A DNA stretch of 64,000 bases from Callaeas wilsoni (lineage: Eukaryota; Chordata; Aves; Passeriformes; Callaeidae), in contig VWPU01017834.1 in NCBI GenBank assembly GCA_013398955.1, positions 248,001 through 312,000 of the forward strand, given 5' to 3'. This document shows, one piece after another, positions 1 through 11,203 of the stretch (position 1 is the stretch's first letter; every line of letters starts with the position of its first letter). The translations under genes were made by a program, and so were the position numbers. The notes under the pieces are model-generated. The model saw only the letters and a list, made by a program, of their open reading frames with translations. It was not told the DNA's origin and did no database searches.

Positions 1-1860
1 GGGAGAGAACTGGCCTCACAGAGGCACTGAAACATTTTACCTCAAGTTCTACTAAGATGTGGAGATTCCAATTTGAGATTCCACTCTGTAGCCTTCCTCT
101 CTTTATCATAGAAATGATGCTAGATTGCTTCCCCTGGGATTTAAACCATCATAGCTGAAAAAGTATCCTAACAGGCAAGAGAAAAAAAGGGATAACAACA
201 CCTTCTTCTCAACTAGGAAGTTGGTTTTTTTCATCCCCCTCTGAACTAAAAACAAAACAGAAACCAAATAAAAAAGACTAAATAAAATATATTCTGCAGA
301 CAGGAGTTAAAAAAAATACAGGAATGCCTTCCACTCTCAAGGTATATATCATCTGGCTGTAGGAAGCCAGTTAGTAATACAGACTCCTAAGGGGTTATTC
401 AGACACTTGGGTAAAATAACAGATCTCCAACGAGGCTTAAAGTAAATGATGCTCTTAGCAACTTAATGGGTTTTTTTTTTTGTTTTTTTTTTTTTTGAGG
501 AGGAAGAAGAAGGAAAGGCAGAAGAGAATTGGGAGGGGGGAAAGGAAAAATTACGGAAAATACATTTCTAGTTGTAGCAGAGACATAGTAGAATGTCAGT
601 CTTTGACAGAAATTTTTGCAGCATCCAAGCATTTAAATTTTTTGTCTTTATTTTTTGTGTATATTTTTCTTAATTTTTTTTTAAATGATTTTTTCTGCAT
701 TGCTTTGAAGACCCCTACGAAAGAATCCTGGCTGAGTCTCTCACAGGAAAGAGAGACTACTTGGATTTGGGGTTATTGAAGAAAAGCACTTGAGAATCAC
801 AGTCCAGATAAAGCTGCGTAATGTCCTGGCACTTGAATTTAACTATATTTATTAGCTCTTTTTTAAAACTCTATTTATTAGCTCTTTCCTGTGGGGTATC
901 CACTAATCCTGATCACTAGAGTAAAAGACTATATTATAATGATTCTTAATTAGATACAGATGCAACAGATTGATTCATTATTTCCATGTGCTGCTGTCAG
1001 CGTTTCGTGCAGTGTTTTCAGTTTTATTAAGCTACTCTGCTCAATTCCTTCATGAGCTGTCTCTGTCAGCTAAAATAGCCCCTCTGCCCCCAGCAACACT
1101 TCTTGCCCAAGCATCTCTGCTCCTGACTTCTTTTGTAAGCCTTATCTACAGAATAACTCTTTGCTGCTGTTGTTTTATACTGGAGGACAATTTTCCACCT
1201 TCAGAACTTGAGTTTGTCCTCAATAATAAAAAGAAAAAAACTTTTAAGTGAGGGAAACTGCAGTGTAATCTAAAACGCATTTTAATCACTGCAGCTAATT
1301 ATGAAGAGTGGTAAATCAGTAAGGGTCAGAGCTCCAGCACCTCACTCCAAATGACAAACAGTAGTACAGCTGATTGTAATGGGATTATTCCTGTGAGGAG
1401 CTGCCCATTACTTTTCCTGAGAGATTTATAGTCTCTTTGAAAAACTGTCTGAAAGATCATTAATAAAATAATAATTAACAAGGAAACTGAAACCATTATA
1501 TTGAGAATTTCTGCAAACAATGAGAAAACTTCATTTATGGTGGAGACAGTGAATCAGAGCAATGAAAATCTGGGTATCTCTGTATTGCGGTCTGATACCA
1601 ATAGACATAATCTCATTTTGGGGGTGGGCAGGGTAGGAGGAAAAAAACAATCTGTTTACAGATACATGCACTGAATTGTTAGACTGGAGAAGAAACCAGA
1701 TATTAAGACAACAAATGACCTTTAATAGGTGTTAGGAACTTTGGTCATCAGGAATTTTGAAAGGGACCAGATTTTCTCAATCCTCATTACTTTTGAGAGA
1801 AATAACATCTGTGATTTTTCCATTGAAATAAATGAAATGTTTGTGAGAACCTTGTATTAA
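1..1860. other. AT-rich noncoding DNA, no gene seen
   Basis: Unique-looking AT-rich sequence with no open frame above about 100 codons and no recognisable domain. It contains a T-rich run at 471-496 (24 of 26 bases T or in T runs) and an exact 16 bp direct repeat (846-861 and 872-887) separated by 10 bp. The T run makes several short frames appear open, but their products are low complexity. I see no promoter, CpG island or RNA gene. Confidence 0.55.
846..887. repeat. 16 bp direct repeat
   Basis: The motif tatttattagctcttt occurs at 846-861 and again at 872-887, separated by a T/A-rich 10 bp spacer. This looks like a local replication-slippage duplication. No function is implied. Confidence 0.8.
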
Positions 1861-2560
1861 ATAAACTGTCATTGTCCCAAGGTCGGGAACCATCAAAACC
1901 CATCCTAATTTACCTGGGGACAGCTCAGAAGACCAGAGGGTAGGTTCCAAGGCAAACTACTCAAGTGAAGCGCCCTGGGCAAGCAATTCAGGGCTCCCCA
2001 GACTACTGGGGTCCATGAAGTGGAGCTGCATGTCTCGTGGCTGGGGTTTATCAACTCCTGGGCAGTGCTGTGAGAATGCAATTGCTCCATGCCTGCCTGA
2101 AGTTCTGCTCTGCACTGGGGGCTGTTGCATTACCCCAAGCAGAAGCAGCCCAGCACTGTCTGCAGTCACTCCTGGAGACCTGCTGGCAATTTTGATCTCA
2201 CAGCCTGTCTCCACTAGCTCTTTACAACATGAATGTACCCAAACCCAGGCAGACAGACTTGAGAAGGCCTTTACACAGGTTGGATCTTATGCTTTCCCAA
2301 AGGTTCACAGGTAGAGATGGGATATGGTGCTGGATGGCCCACCTGGTAGCTGGGCCACCCCAGTTCCAGAACACCCTCTCTGTTAAGGTTAAAAAGGGCA
2401 CAGGTTTGAGCTGTTCAGCAGGCTCCATGCAGGGTGACAAGAGTACAAGCTGAGCAGGGTTGTGAGGACATCTGGTCAAGATGCGCTTAAAATTTATCAC
2501 CTCTTGCAAAACTAATATCAGAGGTTGCCTTTGACTTCTCATCCTCAGGGCTCTGCACTT
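1861..2560. other. GC-richer block without a recognisable gene
   Basis: Base composition rises here and overlapping open frames of 60-106 codons appear on both strands (for example plus 2015-2314 and minus 2222-2542). None has a recognisable domain, none has a clear advantage over its antisense partner, and no convincing exon with flanking splice sites is apparent. The block could be an old decayed repeat or an untranslated exon, but the sequence does not decide this. Confidence 0.4.
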
Positions 2561-5460
2561 TAAGTGGCTCTTTTAGGAAGTGAACCAGATAGAAAAACTG
2601 CACATGAGTACCCAGTAACTGTTTTGGCTTACCCTACTTTTACTTAATTTTTCTCAGCAATGTTACTCTGCCTCCTACATTTCACCAGAACCATTCTTGC
2701 AGGTAAACTGGGAAAGAAAAGTAGTCCTTTGTCAGCAGAGAAAATTCCAAAGCGTGTTTTTCCCTCAGCCCTGATGCTTTGCTGCAAACGTGTGGAGATC
2801 TGAAACATGTATTGCTGTCACCAATGACTGCCAGTTCTGTGTTGCATGACCCAGACTTGTGTTCACACATTTAAAATAATGAGATTGCATAATGCATGTG
2901 ATCTTGCAACCTTACTGGTTAGCAAAACACCTGAGTCACCTGATCTGGAGCCCTGATTCTGTGTGATATGGCAGAGTGTATTAGTACCCCTGGGGCTGCA
3001 TGAAGTACGTGCCAGGTTTCCCCAAAGTCTCTGCACAATGTTATCTTCAGACAAACAGGACAGAAAGAAAACACAAGGTAATGCAGAGGTAAATTCATGT
3101 TTCATTCTGTTTAAAAAATTCACCCAAAACATATAGAAAACCTTTGGACAGCCTTCACATTTAAATCACTCAAGATATTTGCCTGCTTATTAAAACTCAT
3201 TATATGGATATCATGTACAAGTCTCTTAAAGGTTTGTTCTATAATTAAGAGTTTTTGTGGTAGATGGTGTTACTTGTTCCCAGGAATCCCAGTGCTGTTT
3301 TCCCTGAAGATACTGCATCAAGACAAAGGCATGAAAAAGTGAGCAGCAAGGGGAAAAAAAGGTGCCACTAGATCTCTTCTTTTGTTTATTATGTTTGACT
3401 AGGGAGTTTACCTTTCTTCTTTTTTTAATCTTGATTTTTTTTTTGTCTTTCATTAAAATGCAATGTCCTCTAGTTGATAGCATTTGGGCATCTTTCCCAA
3501 GTCTGCCTGACAACATCAATGGCGAGCTGTTGAGCTGCAGTGACCCCCTAAGCAAGCTGTCCTCTGCTGTTTTGGCTGCACCTACTATTACTCAAGCAGT
3601 GGGAGCCAAACAAATGCGACACTTGGATCTTTCTTACTTGTTCTGCAAAGCAAGCCTGCCAAGCCCGGAGTATGGACACGCTGCATAAGGAATCGACAAT
3701 TCCCCACGATTACACAGCGGGACACGAGCACTGGCAGCAGAGCTGAGAAGTTAACTCTGGGGTATACAGGGCTGACAAATGCAGAGACATATTGATCCTC
3801 GGCAGTCTGTCTCATCAGTAAAGTAGTAATGGTCTGCATATTAACACAAGCGCCTGTAAGGTGACAAAAGACAGGGAAGGACGCTGGAGCTCAGTGCCCG
3901 GAGGATGAACGTGCTGTGCCAGCACCACACCTAAGGTGGAAGGTCAAGCAGCCACCACTGCTTGGCGAGGCAGAAGGATTAAAAACAACCCCTTTTGCTG
4001 AAGGGTTTGTGTCAGGGTGAGCAAGACTAGAATGAGCGAGCAAATTAAGCAAAAGGAAAATGAATTCCACAGGTGTTGGACAAAAGAACTGGGTTAAAAG
4101 GACTGCTTACAAATCTGCCGTTGCTAAACGAATGCACATGTCTTCAGCTGGCATCAAGGGCAGAAACAACTCTCCCTTGGTTCCTAGACATGTAGTAAGA
4201 GATACTTCTCTGCCTTCTAAGTACGAGCTGGAGGTGTCACTGCAAAACCCAGCCCAGCGCCAGGAAGCGCTTCAGTGGCACTGAGGGATGGTGCTGCAGC
4301 CTTTGCTGGTTTGGAGTCACTGGTGCTGCCAAAGATCTCCTGTGCTCATCCTCCCCTTACAGAGCCCGTGTGGCTCTGGTAGCCCTGCAAGAATCGGCCT
4401 GCACAACCCAAACTCCAGAGAAAAGAGGTTTAATTGCTTCAGAAGTGTACACATCTGTTCTTTACCTGTAGAAAGAGGAGTGTAAATGGAAAAACATGAC
4501 ATCCTATGAAATTTTAGGTTTCTATCAAAAATCCTGAGTGGTTTTGAAATAAAGCATTGTGCAAGACAGTGGGTTTTGACAGATTATTCTTACAAAATGT
4601 GAGTGCTAAACTACTTTTTTTAGCACTACTATTGGAAACAATATTATTTTAAAATAGGAGTACTCAAAAATGCTGTTGTTAGTTGATTTTTTCATATGTT
4701 ATAGCTCATATATTATTATTACCATTAAGATAAATGACTTGATTAATAATCATGTAGCACTAAAGGATTATTTTAATTCTTGATTATCAGTATCTATTTA
4801 AATACCCTGGGTGTGTACTGTTAACACTTTCTATTACAATTTCAGGATGCATATTCATTATGTCGAAATTTCTCATGAAACAGAAATTCTGTTTCCTGGG
4901 AAACCCCAGTTTTTTTCTGTAATATTTTCCTTCTTCCCTTTGCTTCACTTTATGATTTTTCTAGATGATTTTAGGCATATTCTTGTGTAGGTTGTCTGGA
5001 CTCCAGGCTAAAGAGGTCTTCAGGTTATTTGTGGGGTGTCTGAAAATGTGGTTTATATTTATTGGAGGTATATTTGTTCTTTCACAAGAAAAAAAGAAAA
5101 GGATTTTGGAAATTAGGTAAAATTGAAAGAAGTTCTTCCATAGATCACAGTAATTCTGGCTGATGGTTAGGGCCCTTTATCACCACACTCACATAAATAA
5201 AACCCACCTGCATCAGCAGCCAAGTATCCCTAGGGCCTGAATTAACTTCTAAGTACATTGTGAGGACATTCTGCACTGGATGATGAAGACAAAAGAAGAT
5301 GAATTCACAATTTCATTATTATTTTAGTATCACAGCGCATCACTGATATTCTTCTACTTTGGAATGCCAGGGATAATGGAAAGAAACCAAAAATATTTAA
5401 AAGGGACTATTTTTAGACCTACTGAACAAGCTCCCTATATATAACCTACATTTTTAACAT
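2561..5460. other. Noncoding unique DNA
   Basis: Mixed AT-rich sequence with scattered short frames only. A perfect 19 bp palindrome lies at 4877-4895. The 4500-5460 part is strongly AT-rich. No repeat family or RNA gene was recognised. Confidence 0.5.
4877..4895. repeat. 19 bp perfect palindrome (short hairpin)
   Basis: Two 9 bp arms, gaaacagaa and ttctgtttc, flank a single A. The left arm plus the centre reads GAAACAGAAA, which fits the IRF/ISRE core pattern GAAANNGAAA. Whether any factor binds it is unknown; a perfect palindrome of this length can also arise by chance in 64 kb. Confidence 0.75.
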
Positions 5461-5880
5461 CACCATATTCCTTGCAGTCTCTGCTGACTTCTGCACTGGT
5501 GGAACTCGAGGGCCTCACGGTACCCAACATCAGGAAGGGGAAGCTCCTGAAGCAGGTGTGGAGGGAGGAGGGGGAGCAGCTCAGTGCTGAGCCCTTACTC
5601 CTGCTTGCAGCCCCCCCATGGGAAGAGTGGAGGGAGATGGATTTGGTCGGCAGGGCTCATGTCAGGGTAGGAAAGGTAACCCTGAGTCAGTGCAGTGTGC
5701 CCTGTCTCTCTGCCCACAAGGGAGCTATGGATGTGTCTCCCACCAAAGCCCTTGGGAGCTGAGTTCAGCCCATTTTGGATAGAGGTTGTTTACACAGCCC
5801 AGTGAGAAATGTCCTCCAGCCCCCTCCTGCGGGTCTGGTACCTTGATTTCAATGGCAACATCTCATCTAAGATCAAAATC
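5461..5880. other. GC-richer block with one short open frame
   Basis: A 96-codon open frame on the plus strand (5472-5762) runs through a GC-rich stretch. The track start is not ATG (it begins with TTG or CTG type codons at the boundary) and the product is compositionally ordinary with no known motif. I regard it as noncoding unless transcript data show otherwise. Confidence 0.4.
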
Positions 5881-6420
5881 CGCCCTTCTAGGATAATATA
5901 GATTTTCAAATTGTATTTCAATTATGGCTTTTAATTGCAGTCTTGACATTTTCTCTATATTTTTTTCTTTTTCTAATAGAAGCAAAAAACAATGCCGAGT
6001 CAGTTGGATCAATCACTACATTATAGTCAATAATATTGATTATACTATATTTAGTTAGGTAATAGCCAACATTGCAAATGCTATCATTCAACACATATTA
6101 GATTATTAGTCATATTGATAACAAACAAAAATATTTAATAATTTAAAGTTCGATAGTATTGCCGATGACGTAGGTTAGTTACACACTCCTAGATGAAATC
6201 AAGGCTCAGACAACGTCCTATTTCACAGGTCTAGTGAAGGAAACGATTATTTATCATTTACTATTTATCAAAACAAGTGATCATTTAAGAATAATCATAA
6301 AACTTAGATTCCTGTTGATTGCTCGCTAGAAATCTGAAGAGCAGTTAAAATCCAGTCTTAACTAAAAATTCTTAATTTTTTTCTTTTTTAAAAATTTTGT
6401 TTAATTTGAGAAAACCAAGT
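5881..6420. other. AT-rich block resembling a conserved noncoding element
   Basis: Many TAAT-type homeodomain core motifs and AATATT-like words occur between about 5885 and 6330, without microsatellite structure or a recognisable transposon. That texture is common in conserved noncoding elements around vertebrate developmental genes. This is inference from composition only; conservation was not tested. Confidence 0.2.
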
Positions 6421-9025
6421 AGTTCCCCAGCAGTAGGAACAGAAACCCATTGCAGTTATAAGTGGCACTTATGGTGCAGAGCAACTTCTTGAGCCTCAGG
6501 CGTTCGTTCCACACCTTGTGCTCGAGTGGCTCTTCCCCTGGGAGGGGTGGGGTGTCTCCTCAGCAGTGATTTATATCCCTTGGTGAAATCTTTGTGTTAT
6601 TTTGCTCTCCCATGACACACAGACACTGTGCATGCCGACACCAAGCCCAGCAGCACAGGACACTGGAGCAGGAGGAGCACACCTGAGAGCACCTGAACAG
6701 GGAGTGGACTGGCCCTGCACAGGAGCCATCCATCAGCGGGGATGAACCCAGCTTTGCAGGGACAGGCAATGAGGTCTGACATCAATAAGGGGCACACCGG
6801 AAAAATCCACAAGGTCTTTTACAAGTAAATGGCTATTTTGTTTTTCCAGATGAGTAGCAACAAAGTATTCTCACCGTGTTGCTTTTTCTTGATGAATAAC
6901 TTGTGCTGTTCTTGTTTTATTCAATACTGTTCTTTGAAGTTGCTGCATGCCCATACACATCAAAGTTACGCATTGAATTCTCTGTGACCGCACATACAGG
7001 TGCACAGAGAGCACACCACACCGTCTTCTATTGCAAGCCGCAGCAGCTAAGAAGCATTAAACCTGTCACTGATTCAGGTGACAGTCCTAACCACCAGACT
7101 AGTCTTTACTCAAACTAAATTACATCTTTTCCTCCATGTCCTCATTTTTAATCTACAAAGTAGGCTTGCTATAACAGCGCCCTCACCTCAAAAAAGCCTC
7201 AAAGCCAACACAAATATAGAAGCATCAGTAGCTTTGCAAAGCACAAAAGGTTTATGTCATTTTTACTTCCTCTGTTAGTCCTGCTTGTACCTTACCCTTT
7301 GGCTCTGCAGAGGTTTAAAGTGGCCATGTGTGAGCTAACAGGCAGCAGGCAGCTCTCCCCCTGAAAAAGCTGCCTGCGACTGGGGGTTTATTTAAATGTG
7401 AATGTGTAGCTGGTTTCCTGCATGCAAAATAAAGCAGGTGCTAAAATATTAAACTCTACCACTGTCCACTATTCATTGCATCCAACTGGTGCTGTCAGAA
7501 GCAAGCTGCTTGACTAACCAGGGCCTGTGATTTAGTATGACATCCCAACTCTAATTACTCCCTCCTCCTGATTCATTTTCTCAGCCTCCAATTTTCAGAT
7601 TCAGAGAGCCTGGATTCGAGGGGGTGTGGGTATGGTTGTGCGCGGGAGAGCTGGAAACGCACTTGCCTCTGAATGCAGAACATAATGAATCACCTTGGGG
7701 CCTCTGAAATTATTTGCTACACAGCTAAGGCTTTCAAGGGACAATTTCGCCTGCTCTCAGGTGTCTTTGTGGCGTCCTGGAATATTCGTCAAGTCTCACA
7801 GCCGGAGCATGGGTGTCAGCAGCTGGCTCCCACCCCACTGTCTGCACCAGCCACGGTCACCCGGAGCCTCTCTGCGGCTCTGCCCCATCTGCTGGGCACA
7901 GATACGCCTTTTTCTGGCACGAAGCAGCACAAAAGTGGCTGCACTGACATCCTTCCCCCGTGCTACGCTGTGTTCGGATTCGTGGCAAGGGATGGATCAG
8001 GTCATGTGGCAGGGCAACCCCAGACTTCCCTGCTGCACATCTGGGCTGTAAGCAAACCACAGACAACAAATTGCAAAGAAAATAATCAGAAATGTTTTGA
8101 ATGAATACACTCTGCTGCAAGGTTAATCTGCTCACATAACTTACATTTCACCAAGAATAGTCCTTGATGCCCTATGAATGAACAGCACAGGCAATAAGAA
8201 ACAGCAGCATCTTTAAAGCTCTCTGCAAGATGCTATTTTCTCTAGGAAAACATTTTTCTGTGGGGAAGAAAGTGAATATTTTGTCGACCTCAGTAAAATA
8301 TTTTTGCTTTTAAAATTTGCCAGTTAAATCAGAAACAACAGAGACTTTCTTTTTGAGAAGAAGAGGGGGAATAAACCCCCTACTTCCTTTTATTTCTTGT
8401 TTGCTTTTCAGAAGAGAAAGGCATAACTTGAAAGTGGTTCCCAGAAAAATGAAAACAAGACTTTCCAGACTGTTAAGAAATGTTCTACCTATTTTTTATA
8501 GCCTCCACACACTTTAGAAAGTTAAAATAAAAAGGGTATTCAGGTTTGACTTTGACTGGCTAACTTGTATTAATTATATTTTCTCAACTATTTTAGGTCA
8601 GACTGATTTATACGTTAGATAATGCGCAGGAGGAGAATACCTTTTTCCTAAGTAAATACATCTCACAGGCCATTAAAGCTGCCGGTTGTCAAGCGCTGAG
8701 GTGTGGGACCTCGAGAGTGTTTCCCCAAAGTCCACATTTCAGGCTAGGTGACAGGAGCATGCCCCACGTCAGGTAATGTAATAGATGGCAGGCAGTGTGC
8801 CACTGCTGTGTGGGCTGCTCCTCTGAAATGCTTGCCTTGCTACCTGCGAGTTGCCATCCCACTGCAAATGCTTCCTGGCACTAAAATGCCTTATTTACCT
8901 TTCACAACCCTCATCCCAAGAGCTGCTGCCCCATGAAGTACCATGAAGCACCAAGCACCTGCCTTCTACTCCCTGCCGTCCCTCCTGCTAGAAATATTGT
9001 TTGGTGCATGCAGCAGATTTCTCAC
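6421..9025. other. Noncoding unique DNA with a GC-richer patch
   Basis: The patch at about 7600-8050 is GC-richer and has two overlapping plus-strand frames (143 and 118 codons) with an antisense frame of 92 codons over the same bases. None contains a recognisable domain. The remainder is AT-rich with no identified repeats. Confidence 0.5.

Positions 9026-9072
<47 letters not shown>
9026..9072. repeat. (ATA)n trinucleotide microsatellite
   Basis: An uninterrupted ATA/TAA tract of about 47 bp, roughly 15 to 16 units. Uninterrupted tracts of this length are usually length-polymorphic. Confidence 0.95.
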
Positions 9073-10133
9073 GTGAAAAGCTGCAGTGGTAAAATCTGAC
9101 AATAAAAATCTTATCTGTAGAGTGCAACAATCAGGCTTGTCCTTCTACAGCTCCCAAGAGGCTCTGGACGCATCTCACTTGCCCTTATTTCAGATAGAAG
9201 TGGGTCTTCTTTGTAATCCATAAATTGTTATTTTGACCAGCTGTGACCACCACCACACACAGTGGGCTTGCTAAGAAGTGTATGCAAGGTGGAGAATTTC
9301 TCAGAAACTGGGGTGGGTTATTTGCACACAATTTTCAAGTTAAAATAACTGTAATAGTAGTTCTGGACTAAAAACCTCACATGTCAGTCTGTTTCTGAAG
9401 TCAAGTCTGCATATTTCCATAATTTTCTCTCCTATGTGAAATGACTCACGGACCATTCTTCTTTTCTGTTCTTTTATTTCATTCTTTATTTCCTTTTTGC
9501 CTTTCTCTGTGAGCTCACTCATCCTGTTTCCTCTAAAACACTGATGTTAAAAACAAACATTTTCAATAGCTTCAGTTTGAATTAATCAAATTTTAATTTG
9601 GGGTAAATAAAAATAATTCCTCTACATTAAATTGATTTGTTATCATTATTTATTAAGTTCAATCTGATACTTCTGAGGATTAGTCAAGATAAGGACCCTT
9701 TTTTACTGTGCATTTTGCAAATATACAACAATATATTGTTCCTGCTGCAGATTATTTATTGTCCAGATAAACAAAGGACAAGGCAAAGTGAATAACATAC
9801 AAGGAAGTCAAAAAGGAAAAAAAAATGCCATCAGTTGTGGTTCTAGCTATTTATATTGTTTAGGAACAGGATTGCATTTTTGTTGCCAGATTGGAACGTA
9901 CAAGTTTCTGTCTTGGCGTTTGGTCCTATGAAGGCAAGTAAGAGAGACATCTACACCCATTTTCTGCTACATATTTATTTTGTGCAATGGCTTGTGAAAG
10001 AAAGTGCTGACTGCTTTTTCTAGCTCTGAAGCCGTTTCTCAGTGTGTGTGGGAAACAGCAGAGACTGAATTTTAAGTCTGTTGATGAATTTGCAAACACC
10101 TTTAAATCTTGAACTATAGTACCTTTTTAAACC

Positions 10134-10772
10134 TTGGCCAGTGAGTGGGGGCTGAGCAGATTTATCCACTCTCCTCGCTGGTGTCAGCCCTCGAAGGGAG
10201 TTTGCGGATGCCTCCGATGTGCATTCACCAGCCTCCTCTCCCCACGGCAGGAATGGGGCCACGGCTGCTTGCAGCAGCAGAGATGCCATGGGTTTGGCCT
10301 GGGGCTCGGGAATTGTGCGGGTTCTCTTCCCCAGGCAATGGAGAGGCCTCCCGGGCTACTCTTGATGGCTCTGCCATTCCACGGAGAATTGTACAAGCTT
10401 TCGAGATGCTCTGCACTTCCATTTCTGCCTGGAAATATTGCAGCAGGAAGTTCTTTTCTTCTTGGTCCCAAATCTGTCTATAATGTGCATCAGGGAAGCA
10501 CTCGGGTATATGAAACCCGCACTGACTCAAGGTCAAATCTAAAGCCAAAAAATTGGTGTTGTGCTCATTGTAACCTGCCTAGTCTTTGTTACTGTGTGTC
10601 AGTCTGTATGTATGTAAACTTGATTAAAGACCACAATACAAATAATTTAAAAATTGATAGTTCTTCCTTTTCCAACACTGTCATATGGTATAATTATATG
10701 ATTTCTAGAAGGTACTTTAAAATGAATTATAGGGCGTTTTCTTCGCATTCTTTGTTGCAAGTGAACTACTGA
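10134..10772 (+). other. Unsupported 212-codon open frame
   Basis: This is the longest open frame outside simple repeats. It starts on TTG rather than ATG, so as a eukaryotic reading frame it would have to be entered from a splice junction or a later ATG. The N-terminal half is encoded by a GC-rich patch and the C-terminal half by ordinary AT-rich DNA, and antisense frames of 95 and 107 codons overlap the GC-rich part. A donor-like gtgagt lies at 10141. I see no domain, signal peptide or membrane segment. It is most likely a chance frame. Confidence 0.15.
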
Positions 10773-11175
10773 GCTTAGTATTGCCTTCTGTAAATGCCAT
10801 TCCAAATAATCATGAAACATCCTATAATTCAATTATAAATAACCTCTGAGAACCATAAAATGATATATTCTAGATTAGTGACACAAACAGATGTATTCAC
10901 TATCCTGACTGTAAAATGAAACAAACCCAGCATTTTCACTTGCTTTTGATCTGCAATGTGCCTCTGTGCATGAGAAGTACAATGGAGCCCATACAGACTG
11001 TAACGCTCTCCCTGGAATTAGTCCTTCTCAGAAAAACAAAGTTAAAATCAGAACAATACAAAACACTCAGTGTATTTCCCCTTAAAAAAATAAATAATAA
11101 AGGCCTTACTCAGCAGAGGTTGAGATGCAGATATACAGGAAGAATTAGCAACCATTGCAGGAAAGGATGCATTTT

Positions 11176-11203
11176 TGTTTTCTCACACTGTGTTTTCTCA
11201 CAC
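11176..11203. repeat. Two-copy tandem duplication of a 15 bp unit
   Basis: The unit tgttttctcacactg at 11176-11190 is followed directly by its first 13 bases at 11191-11203. It is a simple local duplication. Confidence 0.8.

Noticed and set aside
7673..8135. 143-, 118- and 92-codon frames
   Set aside because: All three cover the same GC-rich patch in different frames and none is recognisable.
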